64,000 bases of DNA from JALEFZ01 sp039817415 (GCA_039817415.1 JBCBVV010000023.1:29744-93743), one strand, 5' to 3'. Shown: positions 53,603 to 63,093, counted from the stretch's first letter. The notes: a model not told the origin generated them from the sequence alone. Made by a program: numbers and translations.

Positions 53603-54343
53603 ATGAACATCCGTCTGCTACTTACTTTATTGATCAGCTTGCTCCTTTTCGCATGTGCCCGTGAAAACAAGGAATCCACCCTTCTAAATGCACAGGAAAT
53701 TGTAGATGCCAGCATCATGGCCCACGGTGGCGCTGCCTATGACAAGCTAAATTTGACCTATACCTTCAGGAAAAAAGATTACAGTATCCAAAAAGGAGAG
53801 GAAGGCATTACCTATACTCGAACTACCTATAGAGATAGTATGACGGTTTTGGATAGGCTAGAAAATGGAAATTTTAGCCGTAGCATCAATGGGCAGGCCA
53901 TTCAAGTAGTAGACAGTATGGCCCAGAAGTACTCAAATTCAGTCAACTCAGTCAATTACTTTGTCCAACTTCCCAGCTTGCTGAACGATGGCTCAGTGCA
54001 GAAAAAACTGCTAGGCAAAACTCAGGTCAAAGGCCAGAAATACTATAAAATACAAGTGAATTTTACAGAAGAGGGTGGAGGAGAAGATTTTGAAGATACT
54101 TATATCTATTGGTTCAGAACCGATAACTTTATCATGGATTATCTGGCCTATGATTATAAAACCGATGGAGGAGGCGTAAGATTCCGAGAAGCTTATAATC
54201 CTAGAGAAGCTTCTGGTATCCGCATACAAGACTACGTCAACTACAAGGCTGATCACACACGCTTTAAGGTACAGGAAATGGACAAGCTATTCGAGGAAGG
54301 AAAGCTAGAGGAGTTGTCTAAAATCGAGACCATATTGAAGTAA
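53603..54343 (+). CDS. DUF6503 family lipoprotein
   Basis: I choose the ATG at 53603 (MNIRLLLTLLISLLLFAC). A TTG at 53594 is also in frame. The 246-residue protein has a lipoprotein Cys (LLLFAC) and a beta-rich domain like outer-membrane LolA/VioE-type carriers, with the family markers IMAHGG and YWFRTDNFIMDYLAYDY. I assign it to DUF6503 from memory of those markers. Its stop lies 40 bases before the ADP-ribosylglycohydrolase gene, suggesting one transcript. Confidence 0.78.
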   Translation: MNIRLLLTLLISLLLFACARENKESTLLNAQEIVDASIMAHGGAAYDKLNLTYTFRKKDYSIQKGEEGITYTRTTYRDSMTVLDRLENGNFSRSINGQAIQVVDSMAQKYSNSVNSVNYFVQLPSLLNDGSVQKKLLGKTQVKGQKYYKIQVNFTEEGGGEDFEDTYIYWFRTDNFIMDYLAYDYKTDGGGVRFREAYNPREASGIRIQDYVNYKADHTRFKVQEMDKLFEEGKLEELSKIETILK

Positions 54344-54383
54344 AACAGATTGCATCCTAGCCTTCTGCCTTTTAACTTAAAAT

Positions 54384-55661
54384 ATGCGCCAATCTATCCT
54401 CCTAGTATTGGTCCTTTCCATTACTTTTTCATGTAGAGGACCGAAAGAAAGTAAAAAAAGTATGACCAGATCTGACCTTCCAGACAATACCCAACTTTAT
54501 GATAAGGTGTTGGGCGTGTTGGTTGGAAGTGCAGCTGGAGATGCTATGGGAGCACCGACTGAAATGTGGTCTCGTGATCAGATTCAAGCAGAATTTGGCT
54601 TCATTGATTCCCTTACAGACCATGTGCGTGAACCTTCCCCAGAAGGTGTATGGGAGTATAACCTACATAAGGGAGGAACCACGGATGATACGAGATGGAA
54701 GGCGTTGATGTCTGAATTTTTTTATGGCTCATCCTACGATGAGAAGCTGGATAGACGTGATTTTGCTAGGCATATTCTCCAAACCTATGATGGATATACC
54801 AAAGACCTTCAAAAGCTAAAGGGGAGAGATTCGGAGCCCTATGAAAATGCCCTAAATAAAATGCTTTGGCTGAAGGAATGGGCAGTTGTATCAGAGGCCT
54901 ATGTAGAGAAGGGACCTGATGCCCATTACGATGCATTGAGCCAGTTTTACGGAGGAGAAATGGTCTGCGCAGGGATGTTATTCGCCCCCTCTGTGGGATT
55001 GTATTATCCCAGTGAACCACAGAAAGCATATGAGGCCTGTTATGACATAAACCTTTTTGACCTTGGATATGCCCGCGATATATCGGGCCTAACGGCTTCT
55101 CTGGTTGCGGCATCGATGGATACAGCCGCCAGTCCAGAATCCGTAATGTCAGTATTGAAGGATGTTGATCCCCATCATTATTTCAAGGGAAGACTGATTG
55201 GACGAACTGCTTACACCTTGTACAGACAAGCCCAGTCTATCGTTTTTCAGGCCAATAGCCTAGATGTAGATGAATATCTTAAAGACCCACCTGTCAAACT
55301 TAGCCTGCCCCTTGATACCAAAAGTGATTCAATCCGCTATGCAAGGTGGTCATTTGCCTATGATGTACTAGACAAGCTAACGCGAATGTATCCCTTTCAT
55401 CCGGCTGAAATCCATTTGGTAAACTTAACTGCTCTCTTGTTGGAGGATTTCGATTTTCGATATGTACTTTCCTTTGTGATCAATTTTGGGCGGGACAATG
55501 ATACTACTGCTGCGGTTTCAGGAGCAATTTTGGGGGGCTTTCATGGCTTTTCGGGTATACCAGAGGACTTCCGCCAGGATATTCTAGATCGACAAAAGGA
55601 GTTGGGGATCGACCTCGAAGAAATGGCCATGAAATTGGTCAGAAAGATGCAGCAGGTATAG
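54384..55661 (+). CDS. ADP-ribosylglycohydrolase-family lipoprotein
   Basis: The 425-residue protein has a lipoprotein signal (ITFSC at Cys17), so it is exported to the periplasm or surface. The ADP-ribosylglycohydrolase core is intact: GSAAGDAMGAPTE (about 48-60), TTDDT (99-103), and NFGRDNDTTAAVSGAILG near the C-terminus, which together bind the two magnesium ions. The family removes ADP-ribose from proteins or small molecules and is normally cytoplasmic; an exported member suggests a different substrate. It probably shares a transcript with the DUF6503 gene. Confidence 0.88.
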   Translation: MRQSILLVLVLSITFSCRGPKESKKSMTRSDLPDNTQLYDKVLGVLVGSAAGDAMGAPTEMWSRDQIQAEFGFIDSLTDHVREPSPEGVWEYNLHKGGTTDDTRWKALMSEFFYGSSYDEKLDRRDFARHILQTYDGYTKDLQKLKGRDSEPYENALNKMLWLKEWAVVSEAYVEKGPDAHYDALSQFYGGEMVCAGMLFAPSVGLYYPSEPQKAYEACYDINLFDLGYARDISGLTASLVAASMDTAASPESVMSVLKDVDPHHYFKGRLIGRTAYTLYRQAQSIVFQANSLDVDEYLKDPPVKLSLPLDTKSDSIRYARWSFAYDVLDKLTRMYPFHPAEIHLVNLTALLLEDFDFRYVLSFVINFGRDNDTTAAVSGAILGGFHGFSGIPEDFRQDILDRQKELGIDLEEMAMKLVRKMQQV

Positions 55662-55677
55662 GTTGTAGTTGAATTCG

Positions 55678-55962
55678 CTAAAACGGCCAGATCGCTTTCT
55701 TTTTTTCTAGAACCCTTCGCAAATCTTTTGGAGTATGAGGAACACCTTTGTTTTTCAAAAGAGCTGGAAAGGAGAATAGGTCGTTTTCATTCTCACTCCA
55801 TTGACCATGGGTAAGAATCCTTTTATGAGCTGCGACTTCCCATCCTCTCAACCCTTTGAGGCTACCCTCAGAAATCTTCTTTTTTCTGCCACTGTTCATC
55901 AGGGTCAGCATGATTTCGCTTAGGTCATATTTGGCCTTTGTATCATCCGTATCAAGGTTCAT
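55678..55962 (-). CDS. Small charged protein of unknown function
   Basis: The 94-residue protein is soluble, with a helical acidic N-terminus, a basic middle (RKKKISEGSLKGLRGWE) and a basic end with a Trp-Pro-Phe terminus. No family is recognised. It lies in a gap between two plus-strand genes and is the only reading frame of note on the minus strand there. Codon-like sequence makes it plausible, but expression is unproven. Confidence 0.5.
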   Translation of the reverse strand: MNLDTDDTKAKYDLSEIMLTLMNSGRKKKISEGSLKGLRGWEVAAHKRILTHGQWSENENDLFSFPALLKNKGVPHTPKDLRRVLEKKKAIWPF

Positions 55963-56230
55963 GGCTAATTCAAAGAAACATCAAAGCCACAACTAACAGC
56001 TTTCATGTGGAAGCTCTTTTGCTATAAGAATGGTTGGTTATCCTACGCCCAGCTTGAACGATGACTGAGACAGCTGTTCAATCTACCCTGCTTTATGTTC
56101 AGTCCACCGAGTGCCCCTACTCGATTCCTTGAAAATCGTCGTTTATGCTTAAAGAAAATACGAGGCCCAGGCATAGAATTCAAGGGCTTCGAAATTCAGA
56201 AAAACATTCACAAATACATCATTACGCTTT

Positions 56231-56677
56231 ATGAAAAACTCAATCATTATTCTTTGCAGTATGCTTTTGATGAGTAGCACTGTTCATGCCCAAAGGGTCA
56301 GAAACACCGCAGAAGCAAGTCAAAACCAACAAGCTATGGCTACCAACGAAGCCCAGTTGGAAAGAGACCAACAAGAATTACAGGCATACAAGTCAAGATT
56401 AGCTGAATTTGAAATGGCCTTTGCCAATAAAAATGCCCCTAAAGTAGTCAAAATGAAAGCAGAATTAGTCTCTATGATGCAGCGGGAAATTGAGCAAAGT
56501 GAACAAAAAATTGCACAAGATCAGCGAGAAGTAGCACAAAGCAAATCCGAATCCGCAGGCTCCAATAGGGAAGTTAGACAGAGCCGCCGAGATGTAAGGA
56601 CCGTTGACAATGATTTGAAAGATGGCAGAGACTTGAGAGATGACCGCGTGATAAAAGAGATGATCAGCGGGATCTGA
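56231..56677 (+). CDS. Exported coiled-coil protein, first part of a frameshifted gene
   Basis: The 148-residue frame has a signal peptide (STVHAQ) and a long charged coiled coil (about 30-145, with RDLRDDR near the end). It ends at 56677, overlapping by one base the ATG of the next frame. Read in the second frame, the DNA just before the end of this gene (56647 on) gives RDKRDDQRDLMDDKADLEQ, which continues the coiled coil smoothly. So this and the next gene look like one gene of about 244 codons split by a one-base shift near 56648-56656. Confidence 0.62.
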   Translation: MKNSIIILCSMLLMSSTVHAQRVRNTAEASQNQQAMATNEAQLERDQQELQAYKSRLAEFEMAFANKNAPKVVKMKAELVSMMQREIEQSEQKIAQDQREVAQSKSESAGSNREVRQSRRDVRTVDNDLKDGRDLRDDRVIKEMISGI

Positions 56678-56961
56678 TGGATGATAAAGCAGATCTGGAG
56701 CAACAGATAGCTCGAACCCAAAGACAAAAACAGATTTACAATTCCCTTCAGGCCTTTACTTTTTCCTTTGATCCTTCCCTTCGTGAAAAAGCACTGGCAA
56801 GTAAGGCCCTCTTCCAGGAGTTTGCCGATACCATGGAAAAGGATATCGCAGCTACAAAGGTTGAGATAGCAGAAGATAAGCGAGAAGCTGCTGAAGATCG
56901 TAGAGAGCGGAGGGAAGACAGAAGAGAAAGGTCAGAGAAACGAAGAAATAGAAGGTATTGA
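56677..56961 (+). CDS. Coiled-coil protein, second part of the frameshifted gene
   Basis: The 94-residue frame opens with MDDKADLEQQIARTQRQKQ and ends in a strongly basic Arg/Glu-rich tail (RREDRRERSEKRRNRRY). It has no signal peptide, unlike nearly all secreted coiled-coil proteins of this kind, which fits its being the C-terminal half of the preceding gene. If translated on its own, it would begin through the TGATG overlap. Confidence 0.6.
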   Translation: MDDKADLEQQIARTQRQKQIYNSLQAFTFSFDPSLREKALASKALFQEFADTMEKDIAATKVEIAEDKREAAEDRRERREDRRERSEKRRNRRY

Positions 56962-57026
56962 TGGAATGGCCAAATCTAATCCTTTAACTTAAACACACAG
57001 TTCAAACAATCATTAAACCAGTTAAC

Positions 57027-57374
57027 ATGAAATACTTATTTATCTGCTGTTTGCTTTTGTCAACTCTTGGCTCTTATGCACAGCAATCTATTGCAAACGT
57101 CTGGAATACAGGCGAAAACAACACCAAAGTTGAGATTTCTGAGGTCGATGGTGTCTATGAAGGAAAGATCATTTCCTCTGACAATAAAGAAGTCAACGTA
57201 GGCAAAACTTTGCTGAAGGAAATTAAGTCAGTAGACGGCGAATGGAAAGGAAAGCTCTATGCCCCCAAAAGAAAAGAGTGGTTGGATGCTACCCTAAAGG
57301 AAGAAAACCAGCAGCTCATCATTCAAGTCAGCAAAGGCTGGGTGAGCAAAACGATAAAATGGTCCAAAGCTTAG
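57027..57374 (+). CDS. DUF2147 family exported protein
   Basis: The 115-residue protein has a signal peptide (SYAQ) and a single beta-barrel-like DUF2147 domain: ANVWNTGENNTKVEISEVDG, then EGKIIS, and DGEWKGKLYAPKRKEWLDATL. Family members are small periplasmic or secreted proteins of unknown role. It is monocistronic with its own terminator. Confidence 0.85.
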   Translation: MKYLFICCLLLSTLGSYAQQSIANVWNTGENNTKVEISEVDGVYEGKIISSDNKEVNVGKTLLKEIKSVDGEWKGKLYAPKRKEWLDATLKEENQQLIIQVSKGWVSKTIKWSKA

Positions 57375-57412
57375 TGTAAGCGTATAAAATCGGCCAAAGG
57401 CCAACATCCTGT

Positions 57413-57470
57413 CTGGAGTAATCCCGCTACCTCATTTATATTAAGGGTAGGGCGATTACTCCAGTAATTT
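57413..57470 (+). terminator. Intrinsic terminator after the DUF2147 gene
   Basis: CTGGAGTAATC and GATTACTCCAG form an 11-base-pair outer stem with further inner pairing (CTACC/GGTAG), followed by a T-rich run. Confidence 0.85.
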
Positions 57471-57654
57471 TTTGGAGGGAATTGAGAGACCATCATGCTG
57501 ACGAATTGACCTGAAGTTGACTAGCATATTGGGATTAAGGGTCAAGAGGTGGTGAAACAAGGCTTATAGAGGAAAAATAGACTGTGTGTAAAAAATGTAT
57601 TATGAAATTGAGTGAATTCTTACTTATTTCCCTGAATATATTCCATATTTCAGC

Positions 57655-59838
57655 ATGTCGACACAGCAACTCAATGAGCTAGCCGCGCTTGCGGCAAACT
57701 ACGTCAACACCACGGACAGGCATGTCTTCCTAACAGGTAAGGCAGGAACGGGGAAGACGACTTTCCTGAAATACATCGTTCAGCATACCTTTAAAAATGC
57801 TGTTGTCGCTGCACCTACTGGTATTGCCGCGATCAACGCAGGTGGTGTCACCCTCCATTCTCTTCTTCAACTTCCTTTCGGAGGCTTTATCCCTGAGAAT
57901 ATTCAGGTGAATCAGTCCTCTTCCACCCAAATCAATACGCCCGCTACCCTTGGTGGCATTCATCGGATGCGAAAGGAGAAAAAGCAGCTGATTCGGCAGA
58001 TGGAACTTCTGATCATCGATGAGGTGAGTATGTTGAGGGCTGATTTGTTGGATTGCATGGATGTCATCTTAAGAGCCCTTCGTGGAAGGAACACAGAGCC
58101 TTTTGGTGGGGTTCAAATCCTATTTATAGGCGATCTTATGCAGCTACCTCCTGTCATCAAAGACAGTGAATGGTCCGTCCTAAGAAACTACTATAAGGGA
58201 CCTTATTTCTTCCATGCCCGAGCCTTGGTCAACAATCCTCCTCTTTCAGTTGAGCTACAAAAAATATACAGGCAGAGCGATCAGGACTTTATCGACTTGC
58301 TCAATAGACTTCGCCATAATGCCCAAACAAATGATGACCTGGCCTTTCTAAATCAATATTACCAGGAGGGCGTAGATGAAAAGGAAAATCCGGGTTACAT
58401 CCATTTGACAACCCATAACCGCAAAGCTGATAAGATTAATCAGCACAGATTAGATCAGCTTACAGGCAAGATGCAGATATATGAAGCGACGATTGAAGGA
58501 GACTTTCCCGAAAAGACATATCCAACGAGCTTTGGGTTAGCCTTAAAAGAAGGAGCCCAAGTCATGTTCATCAAGAATGACCCTTCTGGGGAAGGGAAAT
58601 TCTTCAACGGGAAGATTGCCACCGTAACAAATGTAGACGAGGACGAACTCTTTGTAGAGTTTGAGGATGGGAAAGAAGCTTTGGTGGATACTTACACTTG
58701 GGAGAATAAAAAATACGAGCTCAATCCACAAACCAATGAAATAGAAGAACATGTATTGGGGACCTTTGAGCAATATCCTTTGAAATTGGCTTGGGCAGTA
58801 ACGATTCATAAAAGTCAAGGATTAACCTTTGAGAAGGCGATTTTGGACATGACTGATACCTTCGCGGCAGGACAGTTATATGTGGCCTTGTCCAGATTGA
58901 CTTCGCTAAATGGCCTGATTTTGTCCTCACTTTTGCCTACTCGTCCACCCAGTATTGACCAAACCCTTCAAGCCTTTATAGCAGGGTTCGAGGACCAGGA
59001 AAACTTGAAATTGCATCTGGGGAGAGACAGAAAGGGCTTTTTATGGAAATTCGCTCAGAGAGCTTTTGGATTTGAATATTTGATGGAACGGCTCACCAAA
59101 CACAAAACCACGTTTAACAAAGACGAAAGCAAATCCCTCAAGCAGAAATTCCTTCCCTGGACGGAGAAACTGATAGAAGAGACCCTTCCCCTAGAGGAAA
59201 CGGGCGGTAAATTTATTCGGCAGGTGGCTAAAATTCTTCAAACGGAAGATGATCTCGGGACGCTAACTGAACGGGTCAAAAAAGCCCAGGGATATTTTGA
59301 ACCAAAGTTGATGGGATCGGTAGAGAAAATCCAGACCCACAACAAAGAATTGGCCCGTGAGAAAAAGGTAAAAGCCTATCGTGAAGAATTAGAAGAACTC
59401 AATGAGGCTTTTGTCAACCAGGCAAGGCAGATCATGAAATTTGCCTTGTTGGTGGAGGAAACCTCAAAGGGAAATGTGCCTGATAAGGAGATGATGAGAA
59501 AGTGGGAGGCCAAATATCAGAAACAGAAGGAGCTGAAAACAGAAAAAACACCTACGGCCTTGGTGACGCTACATATGTTTCAAGAAGGAAGGTCTATTCG
59601 TGAGATTGCGCTTATGAGGGAATTGACTGAGGGTACAATTCAGGGACACATCTCCTACTATATTGGAAAGGGAGAAGTTGATATCTTGGATGTCATGCCA
59701 CAGAAGAAGCTAAATAAGATTTTAGCGGTTGCCAGCAAGGGCGATTTTAGCCTCAAAGCAGTGAAGGAAAAGTTAGGAAGTAAATTTGAATACGGAGAAA
59801 TCCGCATGGCGCTTGCCTACGCAAAGACTTTGGAGTAG
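57655..59838 (+). CDS. PIF1-like DNA helicase with C-terminal helix-turn-helix
   Basis: The 727-residue protein is a superfamily 1B helicase of the PIF1/RecD class. It has Walker A GKAGTGKTT (28-36), LLIIDEVSMLRADL as motif II, LIFIGDLMQLPPV as motif III, and the VTIHKSQGLTFEKAI and VALSRLTSL motifs late in the core. Residues beyond about 600 form a winged-helix or HTH module (GRSIREIALMRELTEGTIQG), typical of these bacterial PIF1-like proteins. It would unwind DNA 5'-3' during replication or repair. Confidence 0.92.
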   Translation: MSTQQLNELAALAANYVNTTDRHVFLTGKAGTGKTTFLKYIVQHTFKNAVVAAPTGIAAINAGGVTLHSLLQLPFGGFIPENIQVNQSSSTQINTPATLGGIHRMRKEKKQLIRQMELLIIDEVSMLRADLLDCMDVILRALRGRNTEPFGGVQILFIGDLMQLPPVIKDSEWSVLRNYYKGPYFFHARALVNNPPLSVELQKIYRQSDQDFIDLLNRLRHNAQTNDDLAFLNQYYQEGVDEKENPGYIHLTTHNRKADKINQHRLDQLTGKMQIYEATIEGDFPEKTYPTSFGLALKEGAQVMFIKNDPSGEGKFFNGKIATVTNVDEDELFVEFEDGKEALVDTYTWENKKYELNPQTNEIEEHVLGTFEQYPLKLAWAVTIHKSQGLTFEKAILDMTDTFAAGQLYVALSRLTSLNGLILSSLLPTRPPSIDQTLQAFIAGFEDQENLKLHLGRDRKGFLWKFAQRAFGFEYLMERLTKHKTTFNKDESKSLKQKFLPWTEKLIEETLPLEETGGKFIRQVAKILQTEDDLGTLTERVKKAQGYFEPKLMGSVEKIQTHNKELAREKKVKAYREELEELNEAFVNQARQIMKFALLVEETSKGNVPDKEMMRKWEAKYQKQKELKTEKTPTALVTLHMFQEGRSIREIALMRELTEGTIQGHISYYIGKGEVDILDVMPQKKLNKILAVASKGDFSLKAVKEKLGSKFEYGEIRMALAYAKTLE

Positions 59839-59847
59839 GGTAGTTTA

Positions 59848-60831
59848 TTACACATACATCAAGTTACAGCCTCTCATTTCCGAAGTGTCTATTCGACCTA
59901 ATACTTCGAAGCTCCCATCTTCATACACTCGTCCGATATCATCCGTAGCGATGAAGGCGCAGCTATGCACATTCGCCAAGTCAATCAAATGAAGCCTACC
60001 TGAAACTCCCAGCTTAGAAGGGATGGTTTGCAAATGGAAATCTGAAGTCCATACTTTTAGGGTGGAGGAAGGAATAAAGCGGCCATTCTTTCCCAAATAA
60101 GCCTGACTCATCATTTCTGTCATGCCGTATTCCGAGTAAATATGCTCGACGCCTAGGCCTTTTTTGAGGAGCGCATGCAATTCCTCTCGAACCAGCTCCT
60201 TCTTTTTCCCTTTCATCCCTCCCGTTTCAATGACAAGGGTATCTTCGGGTAGTTGAATGGGATGTTGTTCAGCAAAATCTAACAATGCAAAAGAAACCCC
60301 GATCAAAATCATAGGTTCACCTGCCTCTCTTCCTTCAACTATTGCCTTCTTGAGTTCTTCAAAATTGTAGAGGTAAAATCCCGAGCTGGGTAAGCCAAAG
60401 TCATCTATCCATGTTTTGACCATGTGGACAAGGGAAGAATTATTGCGTTCAAGATAAGAGGGAAGAAGGGCCAGAATTTTATAGGGTTGATAAGCAAAGG
60501 CTTCTTTGAAACCCTGAATCACATTCCTTTCGTATAGATTCAGGTCCTTGACAAAGTGTTGAGAAGGGGATTGACCCGAGGTGCCAGATGATTGGAAGAT
60601 GGCTTCTGCTTCAAATTCTCCTGTTTTGAAGGGAAAAGCTTTGAAAAACTCAATCGGTAGAGATACTTGTCCCTTCCATCCCAGTTTTTGGACAAATTCA
60701 GACATGATGGGATTATGAGCTTTTTGGTAAGCCCACAGTTCATCAGCCATGTCTTCAAAAGATTTTTTTCCTTCGAAAAGTTGCTCAATGAAGTGATTGG
60801 GATCAAAAGCTGAAGAATTTGTTTTGTCCAT
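59848..60831 (-). CDS. LuxE/PaaK-like acyl-activating protein
   Basis: The 327-residue protein belongs to the acyl-adenylate superfamily branch that includes LuxE. It has FQSSGTSGQSPSQHF as the nucleotide-binding loop, the GVSFALLDF and ETGGMKGKKKEL region, and HIYSEYGMTEMMSQAYL as the adenylation motif. LuxE-like proteins activate a carboxylic acid and bind it to a cysteine. No lux or fatty-acid reductase genes are nearby, so the acid is unknown. The end of its frame lies 10 bases from the helicase stop. Confidence 0.88.
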   Translation of the reverse strand: MDKTNSSAFDPNHFIEQLFEGKKSFEDMADELWAYQKAHNPIMSEFVQKLGWKGQVSLPIEFFKAFPFKTGEFEAEAIFQSSGTSGQSPSQHFVKDLNLYERNVIQGFKEAFAYQPYKILALLPSYLERNNSSLVHMVKTWIDDFGLPSSGFYLYNFEELKKAIVEGREAGEPMILIGVSFALLDFAEQHPIQLPEDTLVIETGGMKGKKKELVREELHALLKKGLGVEHIYSEYGMTEMMSQAYLGKNGRFIPSSTLKVWTSDFHLQTIPSKLGVSGRLHLIDLANVHSCAFIATDDIGRVYEDGSFEVLGRIDTSEMRGCNLMYV

Positions 60832-61023
60832 GTCCTCTTCCCTGTTAATTTACCTTCAACAAAATTAGGATAAGCTTGGTTTAAATGCCTGTACCTGTTG
60901 AGAAGTCTTCAACAAAAAGCTGATAAAAGCGTGTTAAAAGACAAAATTCGCCAACTATTTTCTTTCTTTTTGGTATAAGACACAAAAGATCAAACAGGCT
61001 GACCTATCCGGTAGATAAAATAT

Positions 61024-62553
61024 ATGCTTGATACAAAATCACTCACTAACATTAAGACCCTTGGCGAACTAAAGGCCTCGGGTTATCAACCCAAATCCGT
61101 CAAAGAAGAACTTCGTGCCAATTTGATAGAGAAGATGCGCAAGAAGCAGGATATTTTTCCTGGTGTATTGGGCTACGAAGAGACGGTTATCCCCGATATG
61201 CAACGGGCTATTTTGTCCCGACATAATATCATTTTACTTGGTTTACGTGGTCAAGCTAAGACCCGTATCGCAAGACAAATGGTAGATCTGCTAGACGAAT
61301 ACATTCCCATTGTGGAAGGTTCCGAAATGAATGACGATCCCTTAGAACCGATATCTCGCTTTGCGAGAGATCTTATCGCTGAAAAAGGAGATCAGACCCC
61401 TGTAGCTTGGGTTCATCGCTCTTCAAGATATGTAGAGAAACTAGCCACACCAGATGTGACAGTTGCTGACTTAGTAGGAGATGTTGACCCGATTAAGGCT
61501 GCAACGATGAAGTTGCCTTATTCCGATGAGCGGGTGATTCACTTTGGCTTGATTCCTCGATCTCATAGATCACTTTTTGTAATCAATGAGCTTCCTGACC
61601 TTCAACCTCGTATTCAGGTCGCCTTGTTTAATGTGTTGCAAGAGGGAGATATCCAGATTAGAGGTTTTTCTTTGAGAATGCCGCTGGATGTCCAGTTTGT
61701 CTTTACGGCCAATCCAGAGGATTATACCAACCGTGGTAGCATCGTAACCCCTTTGAAGGACCGTATTGAGTCTCAGATTCTGACACATTATCCCAAATCA
61801 ATCGATCTATCCAAGAAGATTACGCAGCAGGAAGCTCGATTGGCCAAGGAGCAGAAAGAGCAAGTTGTCATTGATGACTTGGTAGCAACCCTTACGGAAC
61901 AAGTCGCCATTGAAGCGAGAGATTCAGAATATGTGGATGAGAAATCAGGCGTATCTGCTCGATTGACCATTACAGCTTTTGAAAACCTGACTTCTGCCGT
62001 TGAGAGGAGAATTATCCTGAGTGGTGAAAAAGTTGGTTACAGCAGAGTAGGGGATTTGGTTGGTATTGTTCCTTCTATCACCGGTAAAATTGAGCTGGTA
62101 TACGAAGGTGAGCAAGAAGGCGCTGCCATTGTAGCCCAAAAACTGATCTCCAAATCCATTAGGAAAGTATTTGTTGATTATTTCCCTAATCCGGAAAAGA
62201 TCAAGCGCAACGCACCGGAAAATCCTTATAGAAGCATTACGCAATGGTTCTCCAAAGGAAATTCCTTGGACCTGCTTTCTGACATGACTGAGCAGGAATA
62301 CAAGAAGCAATTGGATCAGGTTCCTGGTTTGGGTGGTCTCATTAAGGACTATTACAAACAACTAGATACCCAACAAAAATACTTGATGATGGAGTTTGTC
62401 CTTCACGGATTGGCTGAGTACTCTCTTGTTGGTAAAGGAACATTGGAAGCAGCTTCTGGAACGCAGTTCAAAGATCTCCTAAGTGGCATGCTTGATATGC
62501 CTGACTTGGACGATGACGATGATGATTACGGGGGATATTATGAAAGAGGATGA
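61024..62553 (+). CDS. Magnesium-chelatase/MoxR-type AAA+ ATPase without a VWA partner
   Basis: The 509-residue AAA+ protein has the variant Walker A GLRGQAKT (73-80). A Walker B region lies in SLFVINELPDLQPRIQVALF, and sensor 1 in FTANPEDYTNRG with PLKDRIESQI. This is the layout of the BchI-like group that Bacteroidota genomes often encode beside a VWA protein. The C-terminus is helical and ends in an acidic Asp-rich stretch. Here a strong terminator follows directly, so no VWA gene is co-transcribed. Its partner, if any, is elsewhere. Confidence 0.87.
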   Translation: MLDTKSLTNIKTLGELKASGYQPKSVKEELRANLIEKMRKKQDIFPGVLGYEETVIPDMQRAILSRHNIILLGLRGQAKTRIARQMVDLLDEYIPIVEGSEMNDDPLEPISRFARDLIAEKGDQTPVAWVHRSSRYVEKLATPDVTVADLVGDVDPIKAATMKLPYSDERVIHFGLIPRSHRSLFVINELPDLQPRIQVALFNVLQEGDIQIRGFSLRMPLDVQFVFTANPEDYTNRGSIVTPLKDRIESQILTHYPKSIDLSKKITQQEARLAKEQKEQVVIDDLVATLTEQVAIEARDSEYVDEKSGVSARLTITAFENLTSAVERRIILSGEKVGYSRVGDLVGIVPSITGKIELVYEGEQEGAAIVAQKLISKSIRKVFVDYFPNPEKIKRNAPENPYRSITQWFSKGNSLDLLSDMTEQEYKKQLDQVPGLGGLIKDYYKQLDTQQKYLMMEFVLHGLAEYSLVGKGTLEAASGTQFKDLLSGMLDMPDLDDDDDDYGGYYERG

Positions 62554-62572
62554 TTCCCAGTTGATATAAGGA

Positions 62573-62607
62573 AGAAGGGCCATTTCGCTAGAAATGGCCC
62601 TTCTTTT
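62573..62607 (+). terminator. Intrinsic terminator after the AAA+ gene
   Basis: AGAAGGGCCATTTC and GAAATGGCCCTTCT form a 14-base-pair perfect stem with a 4-base loop and a T run. Confidence 0.95.
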
Positions 62608-62633
62608 TGTCTAATCCAAACCTTCAACAAAGG

Positions 62634-63017
62634 TTAATTGCAGTTGCATTGGATACATATGGACTGCTGGGCTTGTTCATCCTCCCAACAAAGCCATACT
62701 GTTGGAGATTTTTTAGCGGGTTTCATGCTTATCCATCTCCTTTTGCTATTCAGGTACTTCACCGCTACGATTCTCTTTCCTTTTTTGGTAACCCGAATGT
62801 TGGTTCCCCTTACCTTAAATCGGTTAACACCCTGCTTCATATTCTCAACTTTCTTGTTGATCCGAAGCTTCTTCTGTGATGGTTGTGCAAAAGAGGTGGC
62901 TGTCGTGGAGGCAGCAGAATTTGTTCTCCTTGGATTGTTTTGAGCTAAAGAGCAGCTTATCGAAAGGCTAAAAAATAAAACAAAACAAATGATGGAGATG
63001 AATGATTGAGTTTTCAT
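62634..63017 (-). CDS. Small exported basic protein with Cys-rich end
   Basis: I take the start at the ATG at 63017 (MKTQSFISIICFVLFFSLSI). The 127-residue protein has a signal peptide (SLAQ), a strongly basic middle, and a Cys-rich C-terminus (LCWEDEQ, then CIQCNCN). The spaced cysteines could bind metal. The family is not recognised. It is convergent with the AAA+ gene. Confidence 0.6.
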   Translation of the reverse strand: MKTQSFISIICFVLFFSLSISCSLAQNNPRRTNSAASTTATSFAQPSQKKLRINKKVENMKQGVNRFKVRGTNIRVTKKGKRIVAVKYLNSKRRWISMKPAKKSPTVWLCWEDEQAQQSICIQCNCN

Positions 63018-63093
63018 GATGTAAAGTTTAATAACGTTTTTGAAGTGTAAATTCACCCCATAAGTCGTGGCCATCTCTTCTCAATCAACAGCT

